A DNA stretch of 64,000 bases, from positions 510,517-574,516 of the forward strand of contig NZ_SOYS01000001.1 of NCBI RefSeq assembly GCF_011808225.1, written 5' to 3'. The translations under genes were made by a program, and so were the position numbers. Below are positions 23,665 through 32,199 of this stretch, one piece after another. This stretch comes from Cedecea colo (GTDB taxonomy: Bacteria; Pseudomonadota; Gammaproteobacteria; Enterobacterales; Enterobacteriaceae). A model generated the notes under the pieces. It made no database searches and was not told where the DNA came from. It saw only the letters and a list, made by a program, of their open reading frames with translations. Position 1 is the stretch's first letter, and every line of letters begins with the position of its first letter.

Positions 23665-25962
23665 TCACGCGATGCGGCTACCGATCGCCGCTATGGACTG
23701 GCTGATTTTTACCGGCACCGATTTTGAGGTTGGCGTGCCCGTGCCATCTCCCACGCTTGACAGAGGAACCAGCGGGTTCGTTTCCGGATAGTAGGCCGCC
23801 AGATTGCCGCGTGGGATATTGTAAGGCACGACTTTGAACCCGCTGACTTTGCGTGTAATGCCATCGTTCCACACCGTTTCGATATCCACCAGATCGCCTT
23901 CCTGCAAGCCCTGCGCAATCATATCGTCGGGATGGATAAACAGCACTTCGCGCTGACCATAAACCCCGCGATAGCGGTCGTCGAGGCCATAAATCGTGGT
24001 GTTGTACTGATCGTGAGAACGCAGCGTTTGCAAGGCAAAGGGCGCGTCCAGATCGCCAAATAACGAACCAGGAAGCTTTGCTGCGCTGAATTCCGCCTTG
24101 CCGGTCGGCGTGTTAAAACGTAGCTGTGCCGCAGCGTTACCAAGATAAAAGCCACCCGGTTTTTCGCACTGCTGATTGAAGTTCTGAAAGCCTGGAATGG
24201 TGGCGGCAATATGATTGCGGATCAGGCTGTAATCATCGGCGAGCGCCAGCCAGTTAAGTTTGGCTTTACCCAAAACGACATCGGCAATGCCCGCCACAAT
24301 GGCGGTTTCAGAACGCTGCGTAGCGGCAAGAGGATTACCGATCCCTTCGGAGGCATGCACCATGCTGAACGAGTCTTCAACGGTAATAAACTGGCGGCCC
24401 GTGGCCTGCATATCCGCCTCGGTACGCCCAAGCGTTGGCAAAATCAGCCCTTCCTTGCCCGGCACCAGGTGACTGCGGTTAAGCTTGGTGCTGATATGCA
24501 CCGTCAGCCCGCAACGACGCAGCGCCTCTTCCGTGCGGGGACTGTCCGGCGCGGCGGCGGCCAGGTTTCCACCCAGCGCAATCAGCACTCTGATCTCGTC
24601 GCGTAGCATGGCCGCCAGCGCTTCGACCGTGTTATGCCCGGCCCGACGCGGGGGTTCAAATTCGAAATGAGCGCTCAGGCTGTCAAGCAGGGCGGCCGAC
24701 GGTTTCTCATCAATGCCCATCGTGCGGTTACCCTGCACGTTGCTGTGCCCGCGCACCGGACAAAGTCCCGCGCCTGGTTTGCCAAGGTGTCCGCCCAGCA
24801 GCTGCAAATTGACTATCTCGCGAACCGTATTTACCGAATGCTTATGCTGCGTGATGCCCATCGCCCAGGTGCAAATAACGCGTTCAGCCTGCTGCCAGAT
24901 AGCGGCGGCATCGCGCAACTGTTGTTCGCTTAAGCCGGACTGCCGGGTAATGTGCTCCCAGGTTGTGTTATCGATTTCAGTAAACCAGCCGTCTATGCCG
25001 TGAGTATGCTCAGCGATAAACCGCTCGTCGAAAATCCCTTTTTCGCCTCGCGCAAGCTGGGTGCGATGGGTTTCCAGCAGCGCTTTCGCCATGCCGCGCA
25101 CGGCTGCCATATCCCCGCCCAGGTTCGGCTGGTAGTAGTTAGTGCTGATATTGCCCGCGAGAGGAGTAATCACCTCCAGCGGTTTTTGCGGGTCGGCAAA
25201 TCGTTCCAGGCCGCGCTCACGCAGCGTGTTAAAGGTAACGATTTGTGCACCGTTTTCAGCGGCGTGGCGCAGGCTGTGCAGCATACGCGGGTGGTTGGTG
25301 CCGGGATTCTGTCCGAACACAAAGATGGCGTTAGCTTGATCAAAATCGTTGAGATGAATCGTGCCTTTGCCCACGCCGATACTGTGTTTCAGACCGCTGC
25401 CGCTGGCCTCGTGGCACATGTTGGAGCAGTCGGGGAAGTTATTGGTACCGACCATGCGCCCAAATAATTGATAAAGGTAAGATGCCTCGTTGCTGGCGCG
25501 TCCGGAGGTGTACAGCTCCATCTGATCCGGGCTTTCCAGCGCGTGGATATGTTGCGCAATCAGCGCAAGGGCATCGTCCCAGCTTATCGGTTCGTAGTGG
25601 TCAGTTTGGGCGTTATAGCGCAGGGGTTCGGTCAGTCGCCCTTGATACTCAAGGAAATAGTCGCTCTGCGCATAGAGTTTTTTGACGCTGTGCCGGGCAA
25701 AAAAACGGCTGTCGATAAAGCGTCGTGTTGCTTCCCAGGTTACGGCTTTGGCACCGTTTTCACAGAAGCTGAAGGTGCTTTTATTATCATCACCCCAGGC
25801 ACAGCCCGGACAGTCAAAGCCCCGGGCTTTGTTCATGCGCATCAGGTTGCGCAAATTTTTCAGGGCGTGTTTGCTGTCGATAACAAAACGAGTGGTGGCT
25901 TCAAGCGAGCCCCAGCCGCCGGCAGCGGCGCGATAGGGCTTAATGGCAGGTTTAAATTTCAT
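23665..25962 (-). CDS. ydeP: YdeP, FdhF-family molybdopterin oxidoreductase
   Basis: A 765-residue cytoplasmic protein of the FdhF/YdeP family (E. coli 759). The N-terminus has CPGCAWGDDN, where the two Cys are too few for the usual four-Cys Fe-S motif of formate dehydrogenases, as in other YdeP proteins. Molybdopterin-binding segments include FGQNPGTNHPRMLHSLR and the ICTWAMGITQHKHSVNTV region. There is no Tat leader. In E. coli ydeP is induced by EvgA/YdeO and contributes to acid resistance; its reaction is unknown. It is monocistronic here. The ribosome site is weak (CACCTGTAAA). Confidence 0.9.
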   Translation of the reverse strand: MKFKPAIKPYRAAAGGWGSLEATTRFVIDSKHALKNLRNLMRMNKARGFDCPGCAWGDDNKSTFSFCENGAKAVTWEATRRFIDSRFFARHSVKKLYAQSDYFLEYQGRLTEPLRYNAQTDHYEPISWDDALALIAQHIHALESPDQMELYTSGRASNEASYLYQLFGRMVGTNNFPDCSNMCHEASGSGLKHSIGVGKGTIHLNDFDQANAIFVFGQNPGTNHPRMLHSLRHAAENGAQIVTFNTLRERGLERFADPQKPLEVITPLAGNISTNYYQPNLGGDMAAVRGMAKALLETHRTQLARGEKGIFDERFIAEHTHGIDGWFTEIDNTTWEHITRQSGLSEQQLRDAAAIWQQAERVICTWAMGITQHKHSVNTVREIVNLQLLGGHLGKPGAGLCPVRGHSNVQGNRTMGIDEKPSAALLDSLSAHFEFEPPRRAGHNTVEALAAMLRDEIRVLIALGGNLAAAAPDSPRTEEALRRCGLTVHISTKLNRSHLVPGKEGLILPTLGRTEADMQATGRQFITVEDSFSMVHASEGIGNPLAATQRSETAIVAGIADVVLGKAKLNWLALADDYSLIRNHIAATIPGFQNFNQQCEKPGGFYLGNAAAQLRFNTPTGKAEFSAAKLPGSLFGDLDAPFALQTLRSHDQYNTTIYGLDDRYRGVYGQREVLFIHPDDMIAQGLQEGDLVDIETVWNDGITRKVSGFKVVPYNIPRGNLAAYYPETNPLVPLSSVGDGTGTPTSKSVPVKISQSIAAIGSRIA

Positions 25963-26124
25963 TTTACAGGTGTCTTGTTGCGCAAATAATTACATCCAGT
26001 TTACTCCTGTTTAACAAAAAAGTACCGGTACGTAGGGCGGCATCGCCACAGAATACCTTTAGCGGGTGCGTGCTTTTCGGCTGGGCTGGATAGCTGATAA
26101 GAACTTAATTAACGGAAGGCAAGG

Positions 26125-26688
26125 ATGATGAATAAACCACTCTTACGTTTATTAGCGCTGACTTATCTTATTTCCGGCGGTTTAGCCGCACAGGAAAAAC
26201 TAATTCAATCGCCAGCGACACCACGCCGGAACCGGCTATCAAAGATCTTCGGGAGAGTTTACCGGGCCTGAAGTCATCGTCTGGCAGGCCGCAGAGGAAA
26301 AGTGCCAGATTGTCGTTTTTATCGATAATAAGCGCGTGTACTGCCCGGATGTGACTAACAAAGAAAAAATACAATGATGCCGGACCGGGCATGATGTTTC
26401 TTATCACCGCTCCAACAGCCGTTAAGGATCGGATGACAGAGGATATGGCACGGGTGTGGTGCGCTAAAGAGCGGAAAACGCTTTGCTTCAGGCGATGCAC
26501 GGCTTCCTGTCGGGCAACGATGCCAGTGTGCGCTGTATCAGCACAATGAAGAACGGTCCGCGCTATCTGACCGGCTTGACGTAAAAGCCACGCCTTCAAC
26601 GATCGTAGTACAGGATAAACCGGCGGTATTTCTGGGTAACGTCACGCCTGACGTTATTTTAAAAGCGCTGTTGGCTAAGCAGGCTTAA
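26125..26688 (+). pseudogene. Decayed DsbC/DsbG-like disulfide isomerase
   Basis: Pieces of a periplasmic thiol-disulfide isomerase can be read in different frames over 564 bp. The signal peptide (MNKPLLRLLALTYLISGGLAA) comes first. Then IASDTTPEPAIKDLRESLPG is read one frame off. Then EEKCQIVVFIDNKRVYCPDV matches the start of the thioredoxin fold, where the active-site CxxC reads RVYC, so the first Cys is lost. Then DRMTEDMARVWCAKER and QAMHGFLSGNDASVRC match the helical insert. The end is KATPSTIVVQDKPAVFLGNV followed by ILKALLAKQA, containing the cis-Pro loop TP. At least three frame changes, in-frame stops and a missing middle segment show it is dead. An intact homologue would be about 240 residues. 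Confidence 0.8.
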
Positions 26689-26800
26689 TCCCTTCAGGTT
26701 AAGGCAGTTTGCCATAGAAACGAGCGGCTTTTTATTATGTGATCCGCTTAACTTTCCGCAGGTTATTTGCTACGGAGTCCACAGTTTTGCATCTTGGCTA

Positions 26801-26827
26801 TAAGGGTTCGGGATCCCTTGCCGATGA
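26801..26827 (+). promoter_or_regulatory. Sigma-28 (FliA) promoter of the first chemoreceptor gene
   Basis: TAAGGGTT-N11-GCCGATGA matches the FliA consensus TAAAGTTT-N11-GCCGATAA with exact spacing. It ends 37 bp before the chosen start codon. It would be inside the gene if the longer open frame were used, so it also supports the start at 26865. Confidence 0.82.
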
Positions 26828-26864
26828 CGTTTCTACACATCTTCCTCTTAAGAGAATCCAGGAT

Positions 26865-28550
26865 ATGGCTACAAAAAACCTCAACCAACATGGCACGGTA
26901 AATTTCTGGCATCACATCCGCCTGGTCCCGCTGTTTAGTGCCATTCTTGGTGGCATTCTGGTTTTATTTGCCTTATGCATTGCGCTGGCGAGCTATTTCC
27001 TGATTCAGAGCGATAAGGCGCTGCAGGACGTCACCGAAGAAATTCAGGTCCGCATGGATATATCTAACAGTTCAAACCATCTGCGCACGGCGCGCCTGAA
27101 CGTCATTCATGCGGGTTCAGCGGTGCGCATAGGCGATATGGAAGATAACAAAAAAAATATCGCCGAAGCGGAAAAACGTATTAAGCAGGCGCAGGACGGT
27201 TTTAATGCTTATATGAATCGCCGGGTAAAAACCCCGGAAGATGAAGCGCTGGATGCGGATTTGCGCAGCTATTTTGATGCCTATATTAATAAAGGCATGC
27301 TGCCAATGGTTAAGTTTGCCAAAAACGGCATGTTCGAGGCGATTATCAAGCACGAGAACGAAGAGGCGCGCAAACTCGACGCCGATTACAACGATATCTT
27401 GCTCAAAGCCATCGCTATCCGAACGGAAAGAGCAACGGCGTTACGCGCCGAAGCACAGGCGCGCACGCAACTGAGCGTGTTGGTAATGGCCGGTGCGTTT
27501 GCCGTGGCGTTGTTCATGACAATCATTACGTTCGTGCTGCTGCGTCGCATCGTGATTGGCCCTTTGCAAGAGGCTGCAACACGTATTGAACGCATCGCTG
27601 GCGGCGACTTAACGCTCCCGGAACAGCCATGCGGGCGTAGCGAAATTGGCAAGCTGAGCCAGCATTTACAGGCCATGCAGTCTGCGCTGGTTAAAACGGT
27701 AGGGTCGGTACGCGAAAGTGCTGAAGCCATTTACCATGGAACCAGTGAAATTTCCGCCGGCAACACGGATCTTTCTTCACGCACCGAAGAGCAGGCGGCG
27801 GCGATTGAGCAAACGGCGGCCAGCATGGAACAGCTAACGTCGACGGTAAAACAGAATGCCGATAACGCTCACCACGCCAGCAAGCTGGCTGAAGATGCTT
27901 CGAAAAAAGCCAGTGACGGCGGGCGCATTGTTTCAGGCGTCGTGAAGACGATGAATAACATCTCCACCAGCTCTAAAAAGATTTCTGAGATAACCTCGGT
28001 AATAAACAGCATCGCTTTCCAGACCAATATCCTGGCGCTTAATGCCGCCGTGGAAGCCGCACGCGCCGGGGAACAAGGCCGTGGATTTGCCGTTGTGGCA
28101 AGTGAAGTGCGCACGCTGGCGCAGCGCAGCGCTCAGGCGGCCAAAGAGATTGAGGGACTGATTAGCGAATCCGTCTCCTTAATTGATTCAGGTTCTGAGC
28201 AGGTGGTCCATGCGGGTGAAACCATGAGCGGGCTGGTTGACGCGGTACGACGCGTAACGGACATCATGCTGGAAATCGCCGCCGCGTCCGACGAGCAAAG
28301 CCGCGGCATTCAGCAGGTCGGCCAGGCCATTAACGAAATGGACAATGTAACGCAGCAAAACGCCTCGCTGGTGGAAGAAGCAACGGCCGCTGCCGTTTCG
28401 CTGGAAGAGCAGGCAGAGCGCCTGACCGCAGCCGTCGGCATCTTCCGTTTGCATGCGCAGGCACAAGCGGCGAAGCCTGCCGTAGCGAAAGTCGCGAAGC
28501 TGAAACCGGCTCCGGCGGTTGAAAGCGACGATAACTGGGCGACGTTCTGA
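26865..28550 (+). CDS. Methyl-accepting chemotaxis protein with C-terminal CheR/CheB tether
   Basis: A 561-residue chemoreceptor. It has a membrane helix at about 20-45 ([19 protein letters not shown]), a periplasmic four-helix-bundle Tar-type sensor (about 46-205), a second membrane helix (about 206-225) and HAMP (about 226-280). The cytoplasmic coiled coil carries the signalling tip [20 protein letters not shown]. It ends in NWATF, a close variant of the NWETF pentapeptide that binds CheR and CheB on Tar and Tsr, so it is probably a major receptor. The start at 26865 is fixed by the FliA promoter just upstream; an earlier in-frame ATG at 26739 lies before that promoter. The ligand is unknown. 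Confidence 0.93.
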   Translation: MATKNLNQHGTVNFWHHIRLVPLFSAILGGILVLFALCIALASYFLIQSDKALQDVTEEIQVRMDISNSSNHLRTARLNVIHAGSAVRIGDMEDNKKNIAEAEKRIKQAQDGFNAYMNRRVKTPEDEALDADLRSYFDAYINKGMLPMVKFAKNGMFEAIIKHENEEARKLDADYNDILLKAIAIRTERATALRAEAQARTQLSVLVMAGAFAVALFMTIITFVLLRRIVIGPLQEAATRIERIAGGDLTLPEQPCGRSEIGKLSQHLQAMQSALVKTVGSVRESAEAIYHGTSEISAGNTDLSSRTEEQAAAIEQTAASMEQLTSTVKQNADNAHHASKLAEDASKKASDGGRIVSGVVKTMNNISTSSKKISEITSVINSIAFQTNILALNAAVEAARAGEQGRGFAVVASEVRTLAQRSAQAAKEIEGLISESVSLIDSGSEQVVHAGETMSGLVDAVRRVTDIMLEIAAASDEQSRGIQQVGQAINEMDNVTQQNASLVEEATAAAVSLEEQAERLTAAVGIFRLHAQAQAAKPAVAKVAKLKPAPAVESDDNWATF

Positions 28551-28558
28551 TGTTAAAG

Positions 28559-28592
28559 CCCCTCGGCTAAAGGAGAGGGCAAGGGTGAGGGG
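28559..28592. repeat. Inverted repeat after the chemoreceptor (CCCTC...GAGGG type)
   Basis: CCCCTC and GAGGGG flank a GA-rich centre (GGAGAGGGCAAGGGT). It resembles the dispersed CCCTCACCC/GGGAGAGGG palindromes of enterobacteria and may act as a weak terminator. A related hairpin is at 48166-48187. Confidence 0.4.
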
Positions 28593-28647
28593 ACTCGTCT
28601 TAAAGACAACTTGTCCCCTGGCTGAATTCCCTAATCCGCTGTATAAA

Positions 28648-28674
28648 TAAAGAAATTTTCGGATTAACCGATAT
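28648..28674 (+). promoter_or_regulatory. Sigma-28 (FliA) promoter of the coiled-coil/lipoprotein operon
   Basis: TAAAGAAA-N11-ACCGATAT matches the FliA consensus (TAAAGTTT-N11-GCCGATAA) with exact 11-nt spacing; the -35 TAAAG and the CCGAT core are exact. It lies 75 bp upstream of the GTG start of the coiled-coil gene. Confidence 0.75.
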
Positions 28675-28749
28675 CTAAAAGGTATTCATTCGATTTTTCG
28701 GACGCGGCGCGGGCTATTCAACCTCACCCAACAACAGGAACACACTGCT

Positions 28750-29907
28750 GTGAGCATGATCCAGAATCTGATTAAGAAGGCCTTTGGAACCGTCAATGGC
28801 AACGAGGCGGCCAGCTTTTTAGCCAGCGCATGCAATCGAATGAAAAACAGCAGCAAAGCTGAGATTCAGTATGAAATCGAGCAGGCCCTGTGCGGTGTGA
28901 ATCTCAACCGGCTCGGCAGCCAGGACGTTGGAATGCTGGCGCGCCTGAAAGCTGCGGAGGCCGAGGCCATGCAGCTACGCGCCGAATTAAAAGCCGTTGC
29001 CGATAAAAGCAAAACGAAAACGGTTTATCAGGATAATCCTGAAACGCTCAGACGGCTGGCGGAAGTTCAGAGCGAACTGGCTGCGGCACGGCTCAATACC
29101 GTGCCGCAAGCTGAAATCCAGCGCCTTTCAGCACGTATAGCCGGGCTGCAAAAAAACCTCGAAAGCGAACGCGAGCACCATTATCAGGAACTGGCCTTAC
29201 TGCGCGAAACCCTGCAACGCAAAATGGAAAAACAGGTTCGCCAGACGCCGGATGGCAGGGTGAGCCAGCAACAGTCCGAACGTATTCTTGATTTGCAAAA
29301 AGCGCTCACTGCGCAGAAAGAAATGCATCATGCCGAGCTTGTTCAACTGCATGCAACCATGCAGCAGGACATCGATAACCAACGAATGTTACGCAGCGAA
29401 CTGGTCAAGAATGGCAATGCTCTGATTGAAACGGTACAGGCATTACAAAACCAGGTGGCCGGGCTTAAACAACAGCTGCAGGAAACGGGCGCGCAAAGCG
29501 ATACGGCGCGCGTCGCCTATGAACAGGCGTTACAGGCGCATCAAATTTATATCAACGTGCTGAAGAACGAAATCAGCGAGCTGGCTCAGCAGAATAAACT
29601 GCTGGAGACCAGCGTCATCGAACACCGCAACAACGTTCAGGCCAGCCGCCTGGAAGTAAAAGAGCTGGACCAGAAAATTCTCACTGTGCAACGCGCTCTG
29701 GACGCGATGGCCGAAACCGCGCAGAATTACGCTCGTGCTAAAGAAAACGCTGAAGTTGAGGTTTCGCAGCTTCGTTTTGCGCTGGAACAGGCGCTTAGCG
29801 ATAGTCAGCGCTGTGAAATATTGAGCCGTAAGCATGAAGCCGCCGAAGCCGAAATCACCCGCGCAAAAGGGGCGACAAGTTTTATGCGCTGGATGACAGA
29901 AAAATAA
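28750..29907 (+). CDS. Coiled-coil protein of unknown function under FliA control
   Basis: A 385-residue soluble protein, almost entirely helical. Residues 1-55 are a short non-coiled head (MIQNLIKKAFGTVNGNEAA, then FLASACNRMKNSSKAEIQYE). Residues about 65-365 are heptad-rich coiled coil, full of Leu, Glu, Gln and Ala. The tail ends SFMRWMTEK. There is no signal peptide or membrane helix. GTG is the likely start because AGGA is 10 nt upstream; the next ATG (28756) is too far from it. The FliA-type promoter and position between two chemoreceptor genes indicate expression with late flagellar genes. It could be a scaffold for chemoreceptor arrays, a pole-localising factor or a flagellar accessory protein. 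I do not recognise a family. Confidence 0.8.
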   Translation: MSMIQNLIKKAFGTVNGNEAASFLASACNRMKNSSKAEIQYEIEQALCGVNLNRLGSQDVGMLARLKAAEAEAMQLRAELKAVADKSKTKTVYQDNPETLRRLAEVQSELAAARLNTVPQAEIQRLSARIAGLQKNLESEREHHYQELALLRETLQRKMEKQVRQTPDGRVSQQQSERILDLQKALTAQKEMHHAELVQLHATMQQDIDNQRMLRSELVKNGNALIETVQALQNQVAGLKQQLQETGAQSDTARVAYEQALQAHQIYINVLKNEISELAQQNKLLETSVIEHRNNVQASRLEVKELDQKILTVQRALDAMAETAQNYARAKENAEVEVSQLRFALEQALSDSQRCEILSRKHEAAEAEITRAKGATSFMRWMTEK

Positions 29908-29930
29908 CCAACCCCCGCAGGAATTAATCA

Positions 29931-30344
29931 ATGAGTTATCGTTTTACCTTTACCGCACTCGCGGCTTTTTCTCTTTTTGGCTGTGCAAAACCCGTCACCG
30001 GAGAGCCAACGGCAGACTTTACTACGGGTTCTACGCTTGTCACCGTTGAACATGCATGGACGCGTACTGACGATGGCGCAACGGTGTATGTTACCGTTGA
30101 CGGTAAAGATGCCGCAGCGTTAAAAGTTGGCGAGAGCGTTGCGCTTCACCTGCCGGAGGGGACTTATCAGATTGGCGGCTATGCTAAATCACTCATCGGC
30201 AAGGTCAGCGTGGAGCCTGTGAAACTCACCACCACAACCGGTGATACGAAGGCGGTGGAATACGCTGTTACCAGGAGCAAACCGGGCTTTAAAGAAGTCC
30301 AGCCTGACGAAATAACCGCGCCTGCGGAAGAACCAAGCGCTTAA
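29931..30344 (+). CDS. Small lipoprotein co-transcribed with the coiled-coil gene
   Basis: A 137-residue protein with a short N-terminal hydrophobic signal and the lipobox LFGC (Cys18). The mature domain (about 30-120) is Thr/Val-rich with alternating hydrophobic strands (ATVYVTVDGKDAAALKVGES, then ALHLPEGTYQIGGYA). This suggests a small beta-sandwich resembling PEGA-like or carbohydrate-binding repeats. The tail is acidic and Pro-rich (DEITAPAEEPSA). It starts 23 bp after the coiled-coil gene and shares its FliA promoter. A surface or periplasmic role linked to motility is inferred from that context only. Confidence 0.75.
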   Translation: MSYRFTFTALAAFSLFGCAKPVTGEPTADFTTGSTLVTVEHAWTRTDDGATVYVTVDGKDAAALKVGESVALHLPEGTYQIGGYAKSLIGKVSVEPVKLTTTTGDTKAVEYAVTRSKPGFKEVQPDEITAPAEEPSA

Positions 30345-30426
30345 TTCCTTCGAACGTATTCATGTTCGTTAACCTGAGTACGTTCCCCTGATAACCCCGC
30401 AGGTCCTGGACCTTAGCCTGAAAAAT

Positions 30427-30460
30427 ACTTCCTCTCCATTTCCATTACGGAGAGGGAAGT
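30427..30460. terminator. Bidirectional terminator between the lipoprotein and second chemoreceptor
   Basis: ACTTCC-TCTCC pairs with GGAGAGGGAAGT, with one bulge and an 11-nt loop. On the minus strand the stem is followed by ATTTTT; on the plus strand by TTCTT. The genes on both sides converge here. Confidence 0.75.
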
Positions 30461-30463
30461 TTC

Positions 30464-32002
30464 TTATGCTAGTTTGAATACCGCCACCGTTTCGTTAAGC
30501 ATCTGCGACTGTTCTTTTAGCGACATTGCGGCCGCGGAGGCTTCTTCGACTAAAGCCGCGTTCTGCTGAGTGACGACGTCCATCTGCACCACCGCCTGGT
30601 TAATCTGCTCAATACCCGTGCTTTGCTCGCGTGTGGAAACGGCGATATGCTCCATTAACGAGGTCACTTCCTTGATGGTTTTGGAAATGCGCTGCATGCT
30701 CTCACCGGCTTTATTAACCAGCAAGCTGCCGTGATTGACCTGTTCGCCAGAAAGCTCAATCAGATCTTTGATCTCTTTTGCCGCCACGGAAGAACGCTGG
30801 GCAAGATTGCGCACCTCAGAGGCGACAACGGCGAATCCACGCCCTTGTTCCCCGGCGCGAGCGGCTTCCACCGCGGCATTAAGCGCCAGGATGTTGGTCT
30901 GAAAAGCGATGTCTTCAATTATGCTGATGATGCTGTCTATCTTGCCGGAGCTGGATTCGATATTGCGCATCGAATCGATAACTTTTTCAACAATATTAGT
31001 TCCGTCATTTGCAGCAGTCAGCATACCGTCTGCCAGGGCGTTTGCCTGACGGGAGTTTTCGGACGTTTGTCTTACGGTTACCGTCAGCTGTTCCATGCTG
31101 GCAGCCGTTTCACCCAGCGATGCGGCCTGTTCTTCGGTGCGGGAGGAGAGATCGGTGTTGCCGGCGGCAATCTCTTCAGACGCATAGGCAACCGTCTGGC
31201 TGGATTCACGTACCTGGCCGATGATATGCGCGAGCGACTGGCGCATGGTCTCCAGCGTGCGCATCATTTCGCCGATCTCATCATTAGCTCTTGCCACGAT
31301 TGGCGTATGTAGCTGGCCGCTGGCAATCTCGCTGCAGTGCTTTTTGGCCAGGTCCAGCTCGTTGATCAACCGTGTTTTCAGCAGGATGAAAACGCCGGCC
31401 AGAATAGCAACAAACAGCACGGCAAATACCGCGATAAGCAGCAGGCTGGAACTAAACCTGGACTGTACATCTTTATTGAGCCGCTGCGCATACTGCTCGC
31501 GGAAGGCCAGTAGTTTATCCAGCGTAATTTCATACTGGCGATCGAGCGCAGGGATGGTCATTGTCACCAGATCGTTTACGCGCTGCTTGTCATTTGCTGA
31601 AGCTGCATCGAGCAACGGCTGCAAACCCTGGTCACGATAGGCGAGAAACGCGGTCTGATACGCATCGGCGAGAAGCTGTTCGCCAGGCTGTTTCGGCGCC
31701 TGCAGATAGGCCTGGAAAGCAGCGTTAGTTTTGCCCATTACCGTCCTTGCGCCTTCAAGCGCAAGCTGTGCCTGTTCTGTGCGGCCGCGCTGCATCTCCT
31801 CCATCGCCTCCATGGCGCGCACTCGCAGGGTACGGCTGTGGTTAATTGGGTCGATAACCGACAGCACCACGCGAATTTCACGGTTTACCTGGTCCAGGGA
31901 CTGGTTGCTGCGGGTAAGAGACCAGATATTGGAAGCGGTACTCGCTAAGAAAATAATAAGTAACGTACTAAAAACTAAAATAGAAAAACGCCTGACTGAC
32001 AT
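30464..32002 (-). CDS. Methyl-accepting chemotaxis protein, no C-terminal tether
   Basis: A 512-residue chemoreceptor. It has a membrane helix at about 8-28, a four-helix-bundle sensor (about 30-185), a second membrane helix (about 187-210, [20 protein letters not shown]) and HAMP. The signalling coil has the conserved tip [20 protein letters not shown]. The C-terminus ([10 protein letters not shown]) lacks an NWETF-like pentapeptide, so it probably depends on a major receptor for efficient methylation. It converges on the lipoprotein gene and has its own FliA promoter at 32079-32105. The sensor has little similarity to the first receptor, so a different ligand is likely. Confidence 0.92.
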   Translation of the reverse strand: MSVRRFSILVFSTLLIIFLASTASNIWSLTRSNQSLDQVNREIRVVLSVIDPINHSRTLRVRAMEAMEEMQRGRTEQAQLALEGARTVMGKTNAAFQAYLQAPKQPGEQLLADAYQTAFLAYRDQGLQPLLDAASANDKQRVNDLVTMTIPALDRQYEITLDKLLAFREQYAQRLNKDVQSRFSSSLLLIAVFAVLFVAILAGVFILLKTRLINELDLAKKHCSEIASGQLHTPIVARANDEIGEMMRTLETMRQSLAHIIGQVRESSQTVAYASEEIAAGNTDLSSRTEEQAASLGETAASMEQLTVTVRQTSENSRQANALADGMLTAANDGTNIVEKVIDSMRNIESSSGKIDSIISIIEDIAFQTNILALNAAVEAARAGEQGRGFAVVASEVRNLAQRSSVAAKEIKDLIELSGEQVNHGSLLVNKAGESMQRISKTIKEVTSLMEHIAVSTREQSTGIEQINQAVVQMDVVTQQNAALVEEASAAAMSLKEQSQMLNETVAVFKLA

Positions 32003-32078
32003 GGTAGATCCTTAGATCACTGGAATATTTTCGTTTACTACTGCGGATGGCTCCGATGAATCACCGCTTCGCCCTCTA

Positions 32079-32105
32079 CTATCGGCAGAAATAGCGGAAG
32101 GTTTA
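32079..32105 (-). promoter_or_regulatory. Sigma-28 (FliA) promoter of the second chemoreceptor gene
   Basis: On the minus strand TAAACCTT-N11-GCCGATAG fits the FliA consensus with exact spacing. It ends 76 bp before the chemoreceptor start codon. Confidence 0.82.
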
Positions 32106-32199
32106 TTTATCTTGCGGAGTACTTTCCGGCCTGCGTCATATTTATGTCATCTGGCTGCTTTATAAAACGGTGACTTAATATCAAAGGATGAGTAAAAAC

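Noticed and set aside
25963-26124. EvgA or YdeO site upstream of ydeP
   Set aside because: E. coli ydeP is controlled by these regulators, but no convincing inverted site was found in this gap, so none is annotated.
26168-26599. 143-codon minus-strand frame opposite the disulfide isomerase remnant
   Set aside because: It has no ribosome site or family resemblance, while the plus strand carries recognisable DsbC-like fragments. It is an antisense shadow of the pseudogene.
26739-26864. Longer N-terminus for the first chemoreceptor
   Set aside because: The FliA promoter at 26801-26827 lies inside this extension, and the real start at 26865 places a membrane helix at the expected position.
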